From the NCBI GenBank assembly GCA_036365455.1, contig JAWQUS010000002.1, positions 6,014,001 to 6,078,000 on the forward strand: 64,000 nucleotides of DNA, written 5' to 3'. The translations under genes and the position numbers were made by a program. Source of the stretch: Macrosoma leucophasiata. Its lineage: Eukaryota > Arthropoda > Insecta > Lepidoptera > Hedylidae. The notes beneath the pieces were generated by a model. The model searched no databases, was not told where the DNA came from, and worked only from the letters and a program-made list of their open reading frames with translations. Every line of letters starts with the position of its first letter. Within the stretch, counting starts at the first letter, position 1. Below are positions 30,504 through 41,219 of the stretch, one piece after another.

Positions 30504-31735
30504 AGGGATCCGTAGTAAACAAGGAACCCTTATAGTTTCACCATGTCCGTCCGTCTGTCTGTCTGTCTGTCTGTCTGTCAATCCGTCCGCGGTTTAGCGC
30601 AAAAACTATTAATACTAGAGACTTGAAATTTGGCACAACTATACACCTTAATCGCGCCGACAAAGTGGTAGAATAAAAACGTGAAAAAAAAAATCTTTAA
30701 GTGTAACCTCCCCTACTAGTAACGCGCGGATATTTTTATTTTATTTTTTATTTTCATGTTGTGTAGGGTATCGTTGGATAGGGCTTTTAAAAATATTATG
30801 GGTGTGCGAACATCATTTTTCGATTTAGTTAACTGTTCGTGACTTATTAAGCTTTAAAGTGAAAATTTTCGTTAAGCGTCTGCTACGCGTTTGAAATGAG
30901 GTATGAAACCAGAGTGACCTTGAACGGATGTGAGATACGGATTGCGGGCTATACGGTTTGAAACCAACTGAATTGCGGGGATAGAACGTGTCGATATTTC
31001 GTTTGTATACCGTGTATTATACGCTATAATGACGCCATGACACCTTACCTATCTTGCACAACATATAGTTCGAGTGAGCCTTGCGATTTTGTGTGCAATT
31101 AAAGAAAAAAAAAAGGAAAAAATGAATATGGATGAGGCAGTGGTTAAAGGAGAGACTAACGCCTAGTCAAATAACCTTAATTTTATTAATCTCCTGGACT
31201 TTCGTGACATAAATAACTTTGTCGAACATCAGTTACGTCCGCACGCGCTCGCTGACGCAGAGTGACTGTTGTACGCGTGGTTTTAAACAAGCGACTAGAC
31301 GGTTTCAAACAAGTTTCAAACCAACGCTTCTGCCAATGGTTTGCAACGCAAGCCCCGCTACCAAGGACGTATGAATGTCACGTGATATTTGGCATAAAAC
31401 AACGGTCTACAATGTTTCAAACCATTGTTTCAAACCTCCGTTTAATACCGTGTAGCAGACGTTTAAGACTCAAGTGTCGTCCCCCCCCCCTCCCCTACAG
31501 ACTAAACGGTTGTTGTTAGAAATTCAAACGTTACGGCGATAGTAGCTACATATAACGAAATTAAAAGGAAAACTATCACACTAAAGTTGGCCTTGCAAGT
31601 TTGCGAGTTATAGTCCACCAAATGTATTTTACTCGAAAATTTCGAACAAGTCCATTGAAAATATTTTTTTTTTCGTTACATCTCTTACTCTGTAACTACG
31701 GCACCCTACACTGCGCGTGGCCCGACATGCACTTG
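30504..31735 (+). repeat. REP-G copy containing a 587-bp insertion
   Basis: Starts AGGGATCCGTAGTAAACAAG with a (GTCT)n run, continues to GGTATCGTTGGATAGGGC, is broken at 30,876-31,462, and resumes at GACTCAAGTGTCG to end CACTGCGCGTGGCCC. Confidence 0.8.
30876..31462. mobile_element. 587-bp inverted-repeat element with TTAA flanks
   Basis: The left end reads GCGTCTGCTACGCG and the right end, inverted, ACGTCTGCTACACG. TTAA lies on both sides (30,872-30,875 and 31,463-31,466), and the intact REP-G copies show a single TTAG(A) there. The interior is rich in GTTTCAAAC and GTTTGAAAC motifs. TTAA duplications fit piggyBac-like or some PIF-like MITEs. No transposase is encoded. Confidence 0.8.
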
Positions 31736-31848
31736 TTTCATTTTTTATGTGTATTATTTACCTATTAGAATAATAACGTTTGGTTCATTTTAAGTCAGTT
31801 GAAAATTGGACTACAGTTGAATTAAAGACATGAACTTTAAATGACTCT

Positions 31849-32098
31849 TACTAGTGGTAGAGTTCCAGTGTAAGAGCTCGAGGGAGTAGGTACCACCGCA
31901 TTACTTAATTTATCTGCCGCCAAATGATAGTGTTCACCACAATCGTATTCCGGTTAGATGGTAATGTAGGCCCGGTAATAACAATCACAGAGACAAAACA
32001 ACCAAAGGTCTCAGGGCTGGCTCTACTTTTGTGTCGTTGGGTATCACTTAACATCAATGTGAACTATATGCTTGTTTGCCACCTTCACAACATAAGAA
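31849..32098 (+). mobile_element. SINE-M2
   Basis: Starts TTACTAGTGGTAGAGTTCCA and ends CACCTTCACAACATAAGAAA. The GTGTGGGTGTCTATAGGCTG block is damaged. Confidence 0.75.
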
Positions 32099-32164
32099 AG
32101 AGTATTATAGTTTTAAAATTAGTTACTGTTTTTTTTGTCCCTACTTTAATTTTATACGTTCATA

Positions 32165-32344
32165 GTGTGAGATTCACACACTACGACTTTACTTTGAGCA
32201 AAGCAGGTATACTTAGAACTTCTAAGTATACTTTGCTCAAAGTAAAGTCGTTCTTAGTTAAAAACTGTCAGTAAAGCATGAGTTTTGACAGTTCTAAGCA
32301 TACTTTGCTGGCAGTTAAGTCGTAGTGTGGTCTGTGAATCTCAC
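32165..32344. mobile_element. Foldback MITE, copy 1 (rearranged)
   Basis: Ends GTGTGAGATTCACACACTAC and, inverted, GTGAGATTCACAGACCACAC. The arms include CGACTTTACTTTGAGCAAAG. Compared with copy 2 an extra inverted AGTATACTT..AAAGTAAAGTCG segment is present near 32,222-32,250. Confidence 0.75.
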
Positions 32345-32356
32345 GATTAGACTGAC

Positions 32357-32521
32357 TTTTTTAAATGTACCTAATGGAAGTGGCAAACTAGCATGCAATT
32401 CACATTGATGTTAAGTGATGACTGCAGCCTATAGACACCCACACAAAGACCAAGGTCAAGGTGCCGTGCGTTACCACTCCTGAGGGCTAAGGTGTTATGC
32501 CTCAGTGCCGGAAATTACAGG
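32357..32521 (-). mobile_element. SINE-M1, 5' part missing
   Basis: Runs from ACCTAATGGAAGTGGCAAAC to GTGCCGGAAATTACAG and stops there. Confidence 0.8.
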
Positions 32522-32525
32522 TCTG

Positions 32526-32561
32526 ACTGTGCTAATACCAAGAGAGTGTTGGTATTAGCAC
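32526..32561. repeat. Short perfect hairpin
   Basis: TGTGCTAATACCAA and TTGGTATTAGCACA pair perfectly around a 7-nt loop, right at the broken end of the SINE-M1. Confidence 0.75.
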
Positions 32562-33016
32562 ATCAATATGTGAAAAGTACATGTTAATTTTTTCGACCAG
32601 TACTCTCACAATAACATTACTCTTTATAGGTACAAAGAGAGAGATAGTATGCTTTGTGCAGGGCGTAAAAAGTTATCGGTACAATACAATACAAAAATGA
32701 AAAGTCTGCTTATATTTACTTGCATCATGATCATGAAGTCATTTTTAACCGACTTCGAAAAAAGGAGTATGTTCTCAAGTCGTCCGGATCTTTTTTTTTA
32801 ACCTCCATGTTCATAAACTTCATATAGACAGCAGTATAAGACGCTATAATTTCCACGTTATATCCACTAAGATATTGACCAACACATAACCATGCTTTCA
32901 GTCTAGTCTTGAGGACTTATTCATAGCTGAGTGCACTCGAGGTACTAATTGAGTTCTACGATGCAACGTGCACCTTTTAATTTCTTAGCCGCTGAAATGA
33001 AGCGGGTACTCATCGG

Positions 33017-33538
33017 GTGGTTTTTATTAAGACTCGTAAAAAATTACTCGTTAACAACATTGAATGCATCACGAGTGTGTCGAGTAGGGTCGCGTACCTG
33101 ATACTCAGAATATCCAAGAGATATTCCATGAAGGTCATCCAGGTCTACGCACCGACCTCGGCACATCCGGACGACGAGGTGGAAGCTATGTATGAGGACA
33201 TCAGTAGGGCCATACATACTTCAAAAACGTATTTCACTGTTGTTATGGGAGACTTCAACGCAAAACTGGGCAAGGGATGCGATAATGAGCTGAGAGTGGG
33301 GCAATTTGGATGTGGGCATCGGAACCCTAGGGGCCAGAGGCTGGCCAACTTTCTGGAGAAGGAGGAACTCTTCATGATGAACTCCTTTTTCAAGAAGCCG
33401 CCTCATAGGAAATAGACCTGGATGAGCCCCGATGGTTCCACAAAAAATGAGATAGACTTCATTATGACCACCAAGAAACACATATTCAGTGATGTCTCCG
33501 TGATTCACAGGGTGAAAACCGGAAGTGATCACCGAATG
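33017..33538 (+). pseudogene. RTE endonuclease (exonuclease/endonuclease/phosphatase fold), broken
   Basis: Motifs in order: VIQVYAPTS, VVMGDFNAKLG, GQRLANFL, then after a TAG at 33,413-33,415 (replacing the usual tryptophan) TWMSPDG, KNEIDFIM and finally SDHRMV. GDFNA, the NEIDFI block and the SDH end are the catalytic landmarks of the AP-like endonuclease that nicks target DNA. Just upstream, LAAEMKR (near 32,981) is the N-terminal glutamate motif, out of frame. Confidence 0.85.
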
Positions 33539-33539
33539 G

Positions 33540-33554
33540 TTAGGTTAGGTTAGG
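33540..33554 (+). repeat. Three TTAGG units inside the RTE remnant
   Basis: TTAGG repeated three times (33,540-33,554) occurs exactly where the endonuclease frame passes from SDHRMV to the linker, and it causes the frameshift. TTAGG is the usual insect telomere unit. Confidence 0.7.
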
Positions 33555-33555
33555 C

Positions 33556-34290
33556 ACATTAAATTTAAACATCAAGATCGAAAGATCTTGTCTAATGAAG
33601 TCTACGCTCCGACCTACTGTTGCTCACATACAAAACCCCGAGAGCTTTCAGCTCGAATTGCAAAATTGCTTTACTTGCCTGGAGGATTGCATCTCAGTGG
33701 ACGATATGAATGACAGGTTGGTAGAAACTGTCCATTCGGTGGGGTCTAAATACTTCAAAACCCGCCGACGAAAAAGACCTCAGAAACTCACCGATCAAAC
33801 CCTCAACCTTATGGCAGAACGACGCTCAATGACACTGCAGACCACTGATGAAGCTAAAAAATACCGGCAACTTAATAGACAGATCCAACAGTCCTTGCGG
33901 CACGATATCAGATCCTTCAACACAAAATGTGTTGAGGAAACGATAGAGCAAAATAAAGGCTCCAAAGTGTTTGCAAGAGATCTGTCTATTGGACAGAGCC
34001 GGTTGATGCAGCTGAAGACAGAGGACGGCAGTTTAGCGTCGATTAAGCCTGAGGTATTGCGGGAGATCGAGAGGTTCTATGGGCAGTTATATACCTCGGT
34101 CGCACAACCTGCCTCTAATTTGGTCAGAGACCCGAGAGCCAAATTAATCCGACACTATACCGAAGATATCCCGGACATCAGCCTGTACGAGGTTAGGATG
34201 GCCCTCAAACAGCTTAAGAACAACAAGGCGCCTGGAGAGGACGGAATCACTACAGAGCTTCTGCAAGCGGGTGGATCACCGTTACCGTAA
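33556..34290 (+). pseudogene. RTE linker and start of reverse transcriptase
   Basis: An open frame of 231 codons from 33,595 carries the linker and then VRMALKQLKNNKAPGEDGIT, RT motif 1, ending TELLQAGGSP. The following residues (normally the NYRGI block, motif 2) are missing and the sequence jumps to YSTIDHIHTLRQ in another frame. Confidence 0.82.
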
Positions 34291-35440
34291 AAGGGTATAG
34301 TACCATAGACCACATACACACGCTGCGGCAGGTTCTTCAGAAGTCCGAGGAGTATAACCGGCCATTATGCTTAGCGTTCGTGGACTATGAGAAAGCCTTT
34401 GATTCGGTTGAAACATGGGGTGTGCTGCAGTCTTTACAGCGTTGCCACATTGACTATCGGTATATCGAAGTGTCTGTATAAAAACGCCACCATGTCAGTC
34501 CGAGCACAGGACCAATGCACGAAGGCGATTCCTTTGCAGAGGGGAGTAAGACAGGGAGATGTCATCTCACCTCTGCTCTTCACCAATGCAATGGAAGACG
34601 CCTTCAAGCTCCTGGAATGGCAAGAACTAGGCATCAATGTCAACGGCGAATACATCACTCACCTTCGGTTTGCCGACGATATTATAGTCATGGCAGAGTC
34701 GCTGGAAGATCTCAGCACAATGCTCGAAGACTTCAATCGAGTGTCCCAAAGAGTGGGCCTTAAAATGAACATGGATAAGACCAAGGTCATGTTCAATAAC
34801 CTCGTATCGCCCACTCCAGTGTCCGTTGGGAACTCGATCCTCGAAGTTGTCGACGACTACGTCTATTTAGGACAAACCATACAACTAGGCAGGTCGAACT
34901 TCGAGAAAGAGGTCATTCGCCGAATCCAACTCGGCTGGGCAGCGTTCGGGAAGTTAAGGAGCGTTTTCTCGTCAAACATCCCGCAGTCCTTGAAGACGAA
35001 AGTCTTTAACCAGTGTGTTTTACCGGTGATGACCTACGGTGCCGAGACGTGGTCTTTCTCTATGGATCTCGTACGAAAGCTCCAAGTCACTCAGCGGTCA
35101 ATGAAGAGGGCTATGCTCGGCGTTTCCCTACTGGATCGTATCAGAAATGAGGAGATCCGTAGGCGAACAAAAGTCGCTGACATAGCCAAGCAGATCTCCA
35201 AGCTGAAGTGGAAATGAGCAGGGCACATAGCTCGGAGAACCGCTAGCCGCTGGGGCAGAAAGGTTCTCGAGTGGAGACCACGTATCGGCAAGCGCAGCGT
35301 AGGGCGTCCACCTGCAAGATGGACCGACGACCTAATGAAGGCTGCAGGTACCCGCTGGATGCACGTCGCTTCCGATCGGTCGGCATGGAGGTCATTGGGG
35401 GAGGCCTATGTTCAGCAGTGGACGTCTTATGGATGATATG
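34291..35440 (+). pseudogene. RTE reverse transcriptase palm, thumb and tail
   Basis: The frame 34,303-34,475 reads YSTIDHIHTLRQVLQ and LAFVDYEKAFDSV with the first catalytic aspartate. After a small deletion near 34,480 the frame from 34,470 to 35,217 has RQGDVISPLLF and LRFADDIIVMAESL (FADD, residues 95-98 of the open frame), DKTKVMFN, VLPVMTYGAETW and IAKQISKLKWK. A TGA at 35,215-35,217 replaces a tryptophan, and beyond it AGHIARRT, RPPARWTDDL and AYVQQWTSYG complete the RTE tail. The residues before KCLYKN in this open frame belong to a different frame. Confidence 0.87.
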
Positions 35441-35449
35441 CTGCGTCAA

Positions 35450-36310
35450 AAGTATTTCATTTCCTCAATCTTAGCTAAGCTGATTTAAGATTACGCGTTT
35501 AAAATTCTTATAAGCGTGCATAAAAGATAGGTAGAACCAAATAATAATCCGATTTTCATTCGATATTCAATTCTGAATATAACCATATTCGAATAATATT
35601 TATTATTGTTACTTGAACATTATTTATGTAAGGTAATTATTTAATTTGATTATTTTGTAACCTTATAAGATTTCCACATGTAAGCCATAACAAAAAAAGA
35701 AACAATGAAGACAAGAAGTTAATATTTTACTGTTAAACTAATCCAAGCGAATTAAAATTATAAAAGAATAAAATAAATTTATATTTTATTTTGTCTCATG
35801 AAATCAAAAAGGACGTAGGTAAAATACTCAAGAATTTCTTGTGTCATGTCTGATTTTTATTCTATATTATTGCCTCACGACACCATCTTGACATATCTGT
35901 CAAATTAAATTTGAAAATTGAACCGTAAATAATATTCACATTGAATTGGGCGAAAAGAAACAAAATAAAGTCAATATTTTCCCAATGCAAATCATCTTGC
36001 TCCATTATTAACTTATTCGCAAACTTTTGTCTCTCAGAATCCATATTTCTTGGTTGTCATAAACTTATAGTACTTCGCTCTCGAATATCCGATGCATTGC
36101 AACAGCGGACGAAGATGCTGCATAAAGCGAGAACATAAAATATGTTAGTTTACTACAGTTGTAAAAATAAGTTCTTAATAAAATAATATTTAGTGTATGA
36201 ACGTCAGGAACTGGTTTACTGATGTAAAAAACCAATGGAGAAAATTTGAAATTTACCCATCAAAGTTTTAGAACCTTAGAGAAAAGTAAGTACATGAATA
36301 AAATATTTTA
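35450..36310. other. AT-rich stretch with one short candidate frame
   Basis: Nothing recognised, apart from a 60-codon minus-strand frame (35,862-36,044) with an acidic, plausible-looking start (MDSERQKFANKLIMEQDDLH) and a good initiation context. It has no known domain and no visible partner exon, so it is left as a question. Confidence 0.3.
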
Positions 36311-36480
36311 TCATCATCAAAATTTCAGCCAAAAGACGTTTACTGCTGGACAAAGGTCTCCTCCAAAGATTGCCACAACGAATGGTCCTGGGCCACCCTC
36401 ATCCAGCGATTGCCCGCGACCTTCACCAGGTCGTCGGTCCATCTTGTTGGGGGCCTGCCTACGCTTCGTTTTCAGGTACG
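36310..36480 (-). pseudogene. RTE tail fragment
   Basis: The minus strand reads RRQAPNKMDRRPGEGRGQSL and GGDLCPAVNVFW, a frame-shifted version of the RPPARWTDDL..VQQW tail of RTE LINEs, followed by the CAGCAGTAAACGTCTTTTGG end. Confidence 0.75.
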
Positions 36481-36589
36481 CGGTCGCGTAAAATAATTTA
36501 TATAAGTAAAATAAATTATATCTAGAACTGACTGGTACTGGTAGAAGAAGCACGGGAGGTGTGTAAAGACAGAGATATCTAGCGCTGCA

Positions 36590-36816
36590 CTAATCTATCT
36601 ATCAGCCACCAAATGGTATGTGTTCAGCACTATCATGTTTCCGCTAGATGGTAATGTATGATCCCGTAATAACTTTCACAGAGACCTATCAGGTATAGAA
36701 TCAGTATCAGGGATGGCAACGCATCCGCATTTTGAACTCTGGTTTTTATGTAGATGCTTAGGCTACAGTCATCACTTAACTTCCAACTGAACTGCATGAT
36801 TGGTTGCCACCTTCGT
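36590..36816 (+). mobile_element. SINE-M2, diverged
   Basis: GCCACCAAATGGTATGTG, ATCCCGTAATAAC and CTACAGTCATCACTTAAC follow the M2 order. Both ends are eroded. Confidence 0.65.
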
Positions 36817-36899
36817 ACCTAGTTGGTATCGGGACGTAACGATCCCACCTTCCATTAATGGAAGGGCAATCTTCGGCTAGTGCAATCAATCAATGACTC

Positions 36900-37312
36900 A
36901 ATTAAAAAAAAAAATTGGAGCTGGAAAGGGCTCAGAGATTGTTACTTAAAGTTATGTACTTTAAATCCTTTCGATTTCCTACGGAAAACCTTCCTATGAC
37001 TCAGCTGATATTTTAACGGTGAGAAAGCTTTACGTTCTGCATATTGTCCTCAAAAAACATAAAAATCTTCCATTTAAAGAAGATATGGATCAAGACAATC
37101 ATAGTAGGAGGAATGTCATTCCTCCCCCGGTATTTGTCAAAACTACATTTGCTAAGAGACAGTACGCAAGGCAGGCAGCACACTTATATAATATCGTTAA
37201 CAAAGAATTGGACATATTTTATATCCCCAGACACATTATAAATGTAAAAATTTACATAAATTTTTATAAAAACCGAGAGCTTTGTGCAAGTGATACAATA
37301 ATTCCCTAAGTA
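36900..37312 (+). pseudogene. LINE ORF2 C-terminus (CR1/jockey-like)
   Basis: Two frames join near 36,990: an upstream piece reading ERAQRLLLKVMYFKSFRFPT-like residues, and 37,010-37,309 reading RKLYVLHIVLKKHKNL, RNVIPPPVFVKTTFAKRQYA and HLYNIVNKELDI. This order is the usual C-terminal end of such LINEs. No catalytic part remains. Confidence 0.65.
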
Positions 37313-37360
37313 AATAATACATCACATAATTCTAAACTACATAAAAACACCATCGCCCGG

Positions 37361-37434
37361 ACACACACGCACACACACACACACTCACACTCACAAACCC
37401 CCCCCCCACACACACACACACACGCACACACATA
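37361..37434 (+). repeat. (CA)n microsatellite
   Basis: CA/CG dinucleotide run interrupted by a C9 tract. It follows directly after the LINE C-terminus and may derive from that LINE's tail. Confidence 0.9.
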
Positions 37435-37639
37435 CTTAAATAATGTTAATTGTTTTTATTATTTTAATGTAATCATTGTAATCAATGGCGGTCAATTCCA
37501 TTAGGACGGCAGTAAGTGCAATACCGCAGAATGGGTAGCCACCTTGTGATAAAACTACCGCCACTGCGATTGCCAATTCGCATGTCAAGGGTGGCGATTA
37601 TGGTATCTCTCCAGATGTGGTATAACTGTACATACCTTT

Positions 37640-38590
37640 TGACAAGACTTTGGCCAGCAGTAAACGTTTTACAAGGCAAAATTAATGACGATTGTGATAA
37701 AGTATCTAGAGAAGTAAAAATTGGATTAAACCGGACTGGAACTGATAATGAGAAACAAATAATACGATCATGTATATTGCATTGTGTGTTGCCAGTGATG
37801 ACTTACAGATTAGGAACGTGATCGCTCACTACATCAGAACCAAAATAACCGACATAGCCCATTGAATAGCGAAACTCAAGTGGCAATGGGCAGGGCACAT
37901 AATGTAACGTTATTTATTATTCAACAAAAAAAAAATGCACAACCATCGATATTGGGACATCCCCAATATCGGCAATAGTGTTAATCGACATTCCCGGAGA
38001 ATGACGATGCGCGAGGAGTACGCGCCATTCGGCAACGGACGCCGCGCCAGCACATTTTGAAGCCAGAGTGAGTGCACGTCGCTCTGCGAGTCGTCCGTAG
38101 CTTTCGTGGCAATTAAATTATCAATATTTTATCTTTAAATACATATATTACAAAGTGTTGTGTTTCCCCCGCTTTTGGGGAGCATGGTACGGGTTGCGGC
38201 TTCCGGCTGGCTTCGACTCCTGGGCACTAGAAAAAGAGGAATACCAGCCTACCCCACGATCTAACACCTTACCAAACGGGCCCTGTGACCCACGAGTGCC
38301 AGGACCGTTGTTTTAATAAATGTTGTCTGTCTTAAATGTTATTTTTTTCTTTTGAGACTCTCTGGACACGACAATAACTCAAACAACAGTTGGCCGTTGG
38401 GGTAGAAGAGTTCTCGAATGGGGACCGCGGACCGGAAGACAGGTTCAACGACGACCCGCTGAAGGGTGCAGAGAATCGCTGGATGAGGGTGGCCCAGGAT
38501 AGTTCATTGTGTTAATCTTTGGTGGCGGATTTTGTTCAGCAGTGAACGTCTTTCGACTGATTTTGCGAAGAAAGTGTATGTATGTATCTT
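37640..38590 (+). pseudogene. RTE tail fragment split by a solo LTR
   Basis: 37,680-37,902 reads DDCDKVSREVKIGLNRTG, LHCVLPVMTY and IAKLKWQWAGH with frameshifts. After the LTR, 38,378-38,590 reads QTTVGRWGRRVLEWGPRTGR and the ACGACCCGCTGAAGG tail, ending GTTCAGCAGTGAACGTC. The two parts join at AGHI..TQ once the LTR and one ATAA are removed. Confidence 0.8.
37903..38373 (+). mobile_element. Solo LTR, 471 bp, ATAA target repeat
   Basis: Begins TGTAACG and ends CACGACA, flanked by ATAA at 37,899-37,902 and 38,374-38,377. It interrupts an RTE frame that is otherwise continuous, so the borders are certain to a base or two. It holds an AATAAA near 38,315. The 4-bp duplication and TGT..ACA ends fit a Ty3/gypsy LTR left by recombination between two LTRs. 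It is unrelated in sequence to the 6.1-kb LTR. Confidence 0.85.
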
Positions 38591-39458
38591 CAAGGTACAG
38601 AGTGTGGAGCGGCAGATATCCCGGTCCTGATACACCTCTCTTACTTCTTGTACATTCTATTAATGTAGAAGAAAGTGATAAATATAATAGAAGCAATGGA
38701 AATTATTTTCTGTTTTATAACCTTAGTTACAAAGAGAAATAAATAAAATTTATCGAAAGCCTTTGTAATTTTATGTTTATTCAAAATATTACCCCATAAA
38801 TCATTTGTCCATTAATGACCACGCATAATAAAGTACGTTAATAAACTGCTAGATGTCAATAAAGATAAGAAACATGCCCGTCACAACAATATAATTGAAT
38901 TTGTAAAAGCATTAAAATTCCACGGCTCAGTTTCCAATGTTTTACTCCGATTCTAGCTTTGAAATCGAATATTTGTTTAATCTGGGTTCTAATAAGGTAA
39001 TATTAGGAGGGAACGATGGAGAGCCTTTTCACTCCGAACTGTGATATTGCTACATTAATTAAAGTTATGGACAGGAATAAAGGATCGAATACTCCTTATG
39101 TGAGAACCAATAGCCATAAGAATATATATTTAATTTTGTCTACTACATCTTAGTATCTGATAATAAACTTAATTTAAGACTTTATTCCTTTATTATTATA
39201 GCAATGGATGAGACCTCTTAGATCTTTACTAATTTAGGAGTTATTTAATTTTAAGATTCCTTGACGAGATGATATCATCTAAAGCAATGAACACTGGATG
39301 CTTGCACGGAAAAGAGTCACGTTCTGCCTAAGCCGAGCGTGCAAGCGAGAGCGCAGAACGATTATCAGAGAGGCACGACCGGCCTAAGCGATCGGCTTGT
39401 GACGCATGTTTTCTTAAAAATCTCGTTAATTTATCGATCATAAACCTACCAGGTTAAG
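38591..39458. other. No recognisable gene
   Basis: AT-rich with a GC-richer patch near 39,300-39,410 (GAGCGTGCAAGCGAGAGCGC). Nothing assignable. Confidence 0.4.
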
Positions 39459-39545
39459 ATTTTTTTTAAGTCATGAAAGTGGCAAACAAGCATTTTACAT
39501 AATTGTTAAGTAATGACTGCAGCCTATAGATATCTACACAAAGAC
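39459..39545 (-). mobile_element. SINE-M fragment, left half of an inverted pair
   Basis: T-run, GAAAGTGGCAAACAAGCAT, then GACTGCAGCCTATAGA, cut at ACACAAAGAC. Confidence 0.75.
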
Positions 39546-39779
39546 TCCACCGCATCACCTAAGATACTTGCCGCTAAATGGTAGTGTTCAGCACTATCGT
39601 GTTTCGGTCAGGTGGTAATATACGGCCCTGTAATTTCCGGCACAGAGGCATAACACCTTAGGCCTCAGGAGTGGTAACCCATCTGCATTTTGACCTTGGT
39701 CTGTGTCTATAGGCTGCAGTCATCACTTAACATCAATGTGAACTGCATGCTTGTTTGCCACTTCCTTTACATAAAAAAA
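39546..39779 (+). mobile_element. SINE-M1, right half of an inverted pair
   Basis: Starts at CCACCGCATCACCTAAGATA and runs to GTTTGCCACTTCCTTTACAT plus A7. Confidence 0.85.
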
Positions 39780-40367
39780 GACTATTTTTAATAATCGGTC
39801 CAGGATTGTAAAAAAATCTACATACGTGTCGAACAAAGAACCTTCTAATTATTTTGAAGTCAGTTTAAAAGAGACAGCGTAGCATTAACGTCAAACGTCA
39901 ACCTAACCATACGTTTACATAATATTATCATAAAAAAATGTCCAAAAAACACAAATTTAGATGTTAAATTATTTCGCGCATATTTGTTCGTATCAGCTGA
40001 ACATGTTAACTGCGTAATATTAAATTAAACGTATACGCAGTCACGTACAGCGGCTAAAAATCGTGACGAATACCACGATCTGGCTCATTGGCCGATATCA
40101 CAGGATCCCCCAATGACAATGTGGAATCGCGGTTTTTTTTACAGACTCGTCATGTTACGCTTTGGGACACATTGTTAGCAAAAACATTAACACAAAAACA
40201 TTGTAACTAGTGATCCTAAACTAATGTTTATAAGAGTACCTAGTATTAGAATGGTTTGACCGCCTGTTCGGTTGACTGACTGCGGTAGAATTATCTTTCA
40301 CTTGTAAGCGTTGAGATCGTTAAATTGGGTACGCCTAAATTGGATTTAGATTACACAAAATGATAAC
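39780..40367. other. No recognisable gene
   Basis: Nothing recognised. Confidence 0.4.
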
Positions 40368-40621
40368 TAGCTGACCCGGCAAACTTCGTATTGCCTCACA
40401 ATGAAATAATGTGTCAAAGGTTTGATAGATACCGACTATTTGTATAGAAAAATGAAATTGTGATTTTTTCTATTTCCCTGCCATTTCTTCATGTTTTCTT
40501 TCCTTTTAAACCTTCCCTAGACCTTCACAAACATTTCAAGACCAAGATAAGATAAATCCGTTCAGCCGTTCTCGAGTTTTAGCAAGACTAACGAACAGCA
40601 ATTGATTTTTATATATATAAG
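40368..40621 (+). repeat. REP-C copy
   Basis: Starts CTAGCTGACCCGGCAAACTT and ends CGAGTTTTAGCAAGACTAAC then an ATATATAA tail. Confidence 0.75.
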
Positions 40622-40680
40622 ATTAATACTCATAAAAGGACGATACAGTCCACTTAGAAACTCGTAACTTTACCTACTAT

Positions 40681-40874
40681 TTTCATGTCATGAAGTGGCA
40701 AATTAGCGTGCAGTACACATGGATGTTAAATGATGACTGCAGCGTATAGATATCTACATAAAAAGCAGAGGTCAAAATGAAGATGAGTTGCCACGTTGTC
40801 TCTGTGATAGTTATAACGGGACCATACATTGCCATATAACCGTAACACTACCATTTGTCGGCAGATCTGGATCA
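40681..40874 (-). mobile_element. SINE-M2, left member of a nest
   Basis: CATGAAGTGGCAAATTAGCG to the CATTTGTCGGCAGAT region, abutting the next copy head to head. Confidence 0.7.
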
Positions 40875-40875
40875 T

Positions 40876-41163
40876 TTACTGGTGGTAGAGCTTCAGTGAC
40901 GGAGCTCGCGGGCGTAGGCACCACCGCATTACCTAATATACTTGCCGCTAAATGGTAGTGTTCAGCACTATCGTGTTCCGGTCAGGTGGTAATGTACGGC
41001 CCTGTAATTTCCGGCACAGAGGCATAACACCTTAGGCCTCAGGAGTGGTAACGCATCTGCATTTTGACCTTGGTCTTCATGTGGGTGTCTATAGGCTGCA
41101 GTCATCACTTAACATCAATGTGACCTGCATGCTTGTTTGCCACACCCATTACATAAAAAAAAA
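40876..41163 (+). mobile_element. SINE-M1, full length
   Basis: Starts TTACTGGTGGTAGAGCTTCA and ends CACACCCATTACATAAAAAA. Full set of blocks. Confidence 0.9.
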
Positions 41164-41164
41164 G

Positions 41165-41219
41165 ATAGATTAGGTAATGCAGTGGTGCCTACGAACACTG
41201 AAACTCTACCACCAGTAAA
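41165..41219 (-). mobile_element. SINE-M 5'-end fragment
   Basis: GATTAGGTAATGCAGTGGTG to ACTCTACCACCAGTAAAA. It is the head end only, directly behind the A-tail of the preceding copy. Confidence 0.75.

Larger units (their letters stand above)
32895..35440 (+). mobile_element. Degenerate RTE-type LINE
   Basis: A plus-strand retrotransposon recognised from its AP-like endonuclease, linker, reverse transcriptase and tail, in that order. It carries frameshifts near 33,010, 33,545, 34,290 and 34,480, stops at 33,413 and 35,215, and a deletion of the RT segment between motifs 1 and A. The 3' end, GGAGGCCTATGTTCAGCAGT then GGACGTCTTATGG, is the RTE tail. The copy is inactive. Confidence 0.88.

Noticed and set aside
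34515..34763. An 82-codon frame overlapping the RTE reverse transcriptase.
   Set aside because: It is a shadow of the RT frame that carries the FADD motif.
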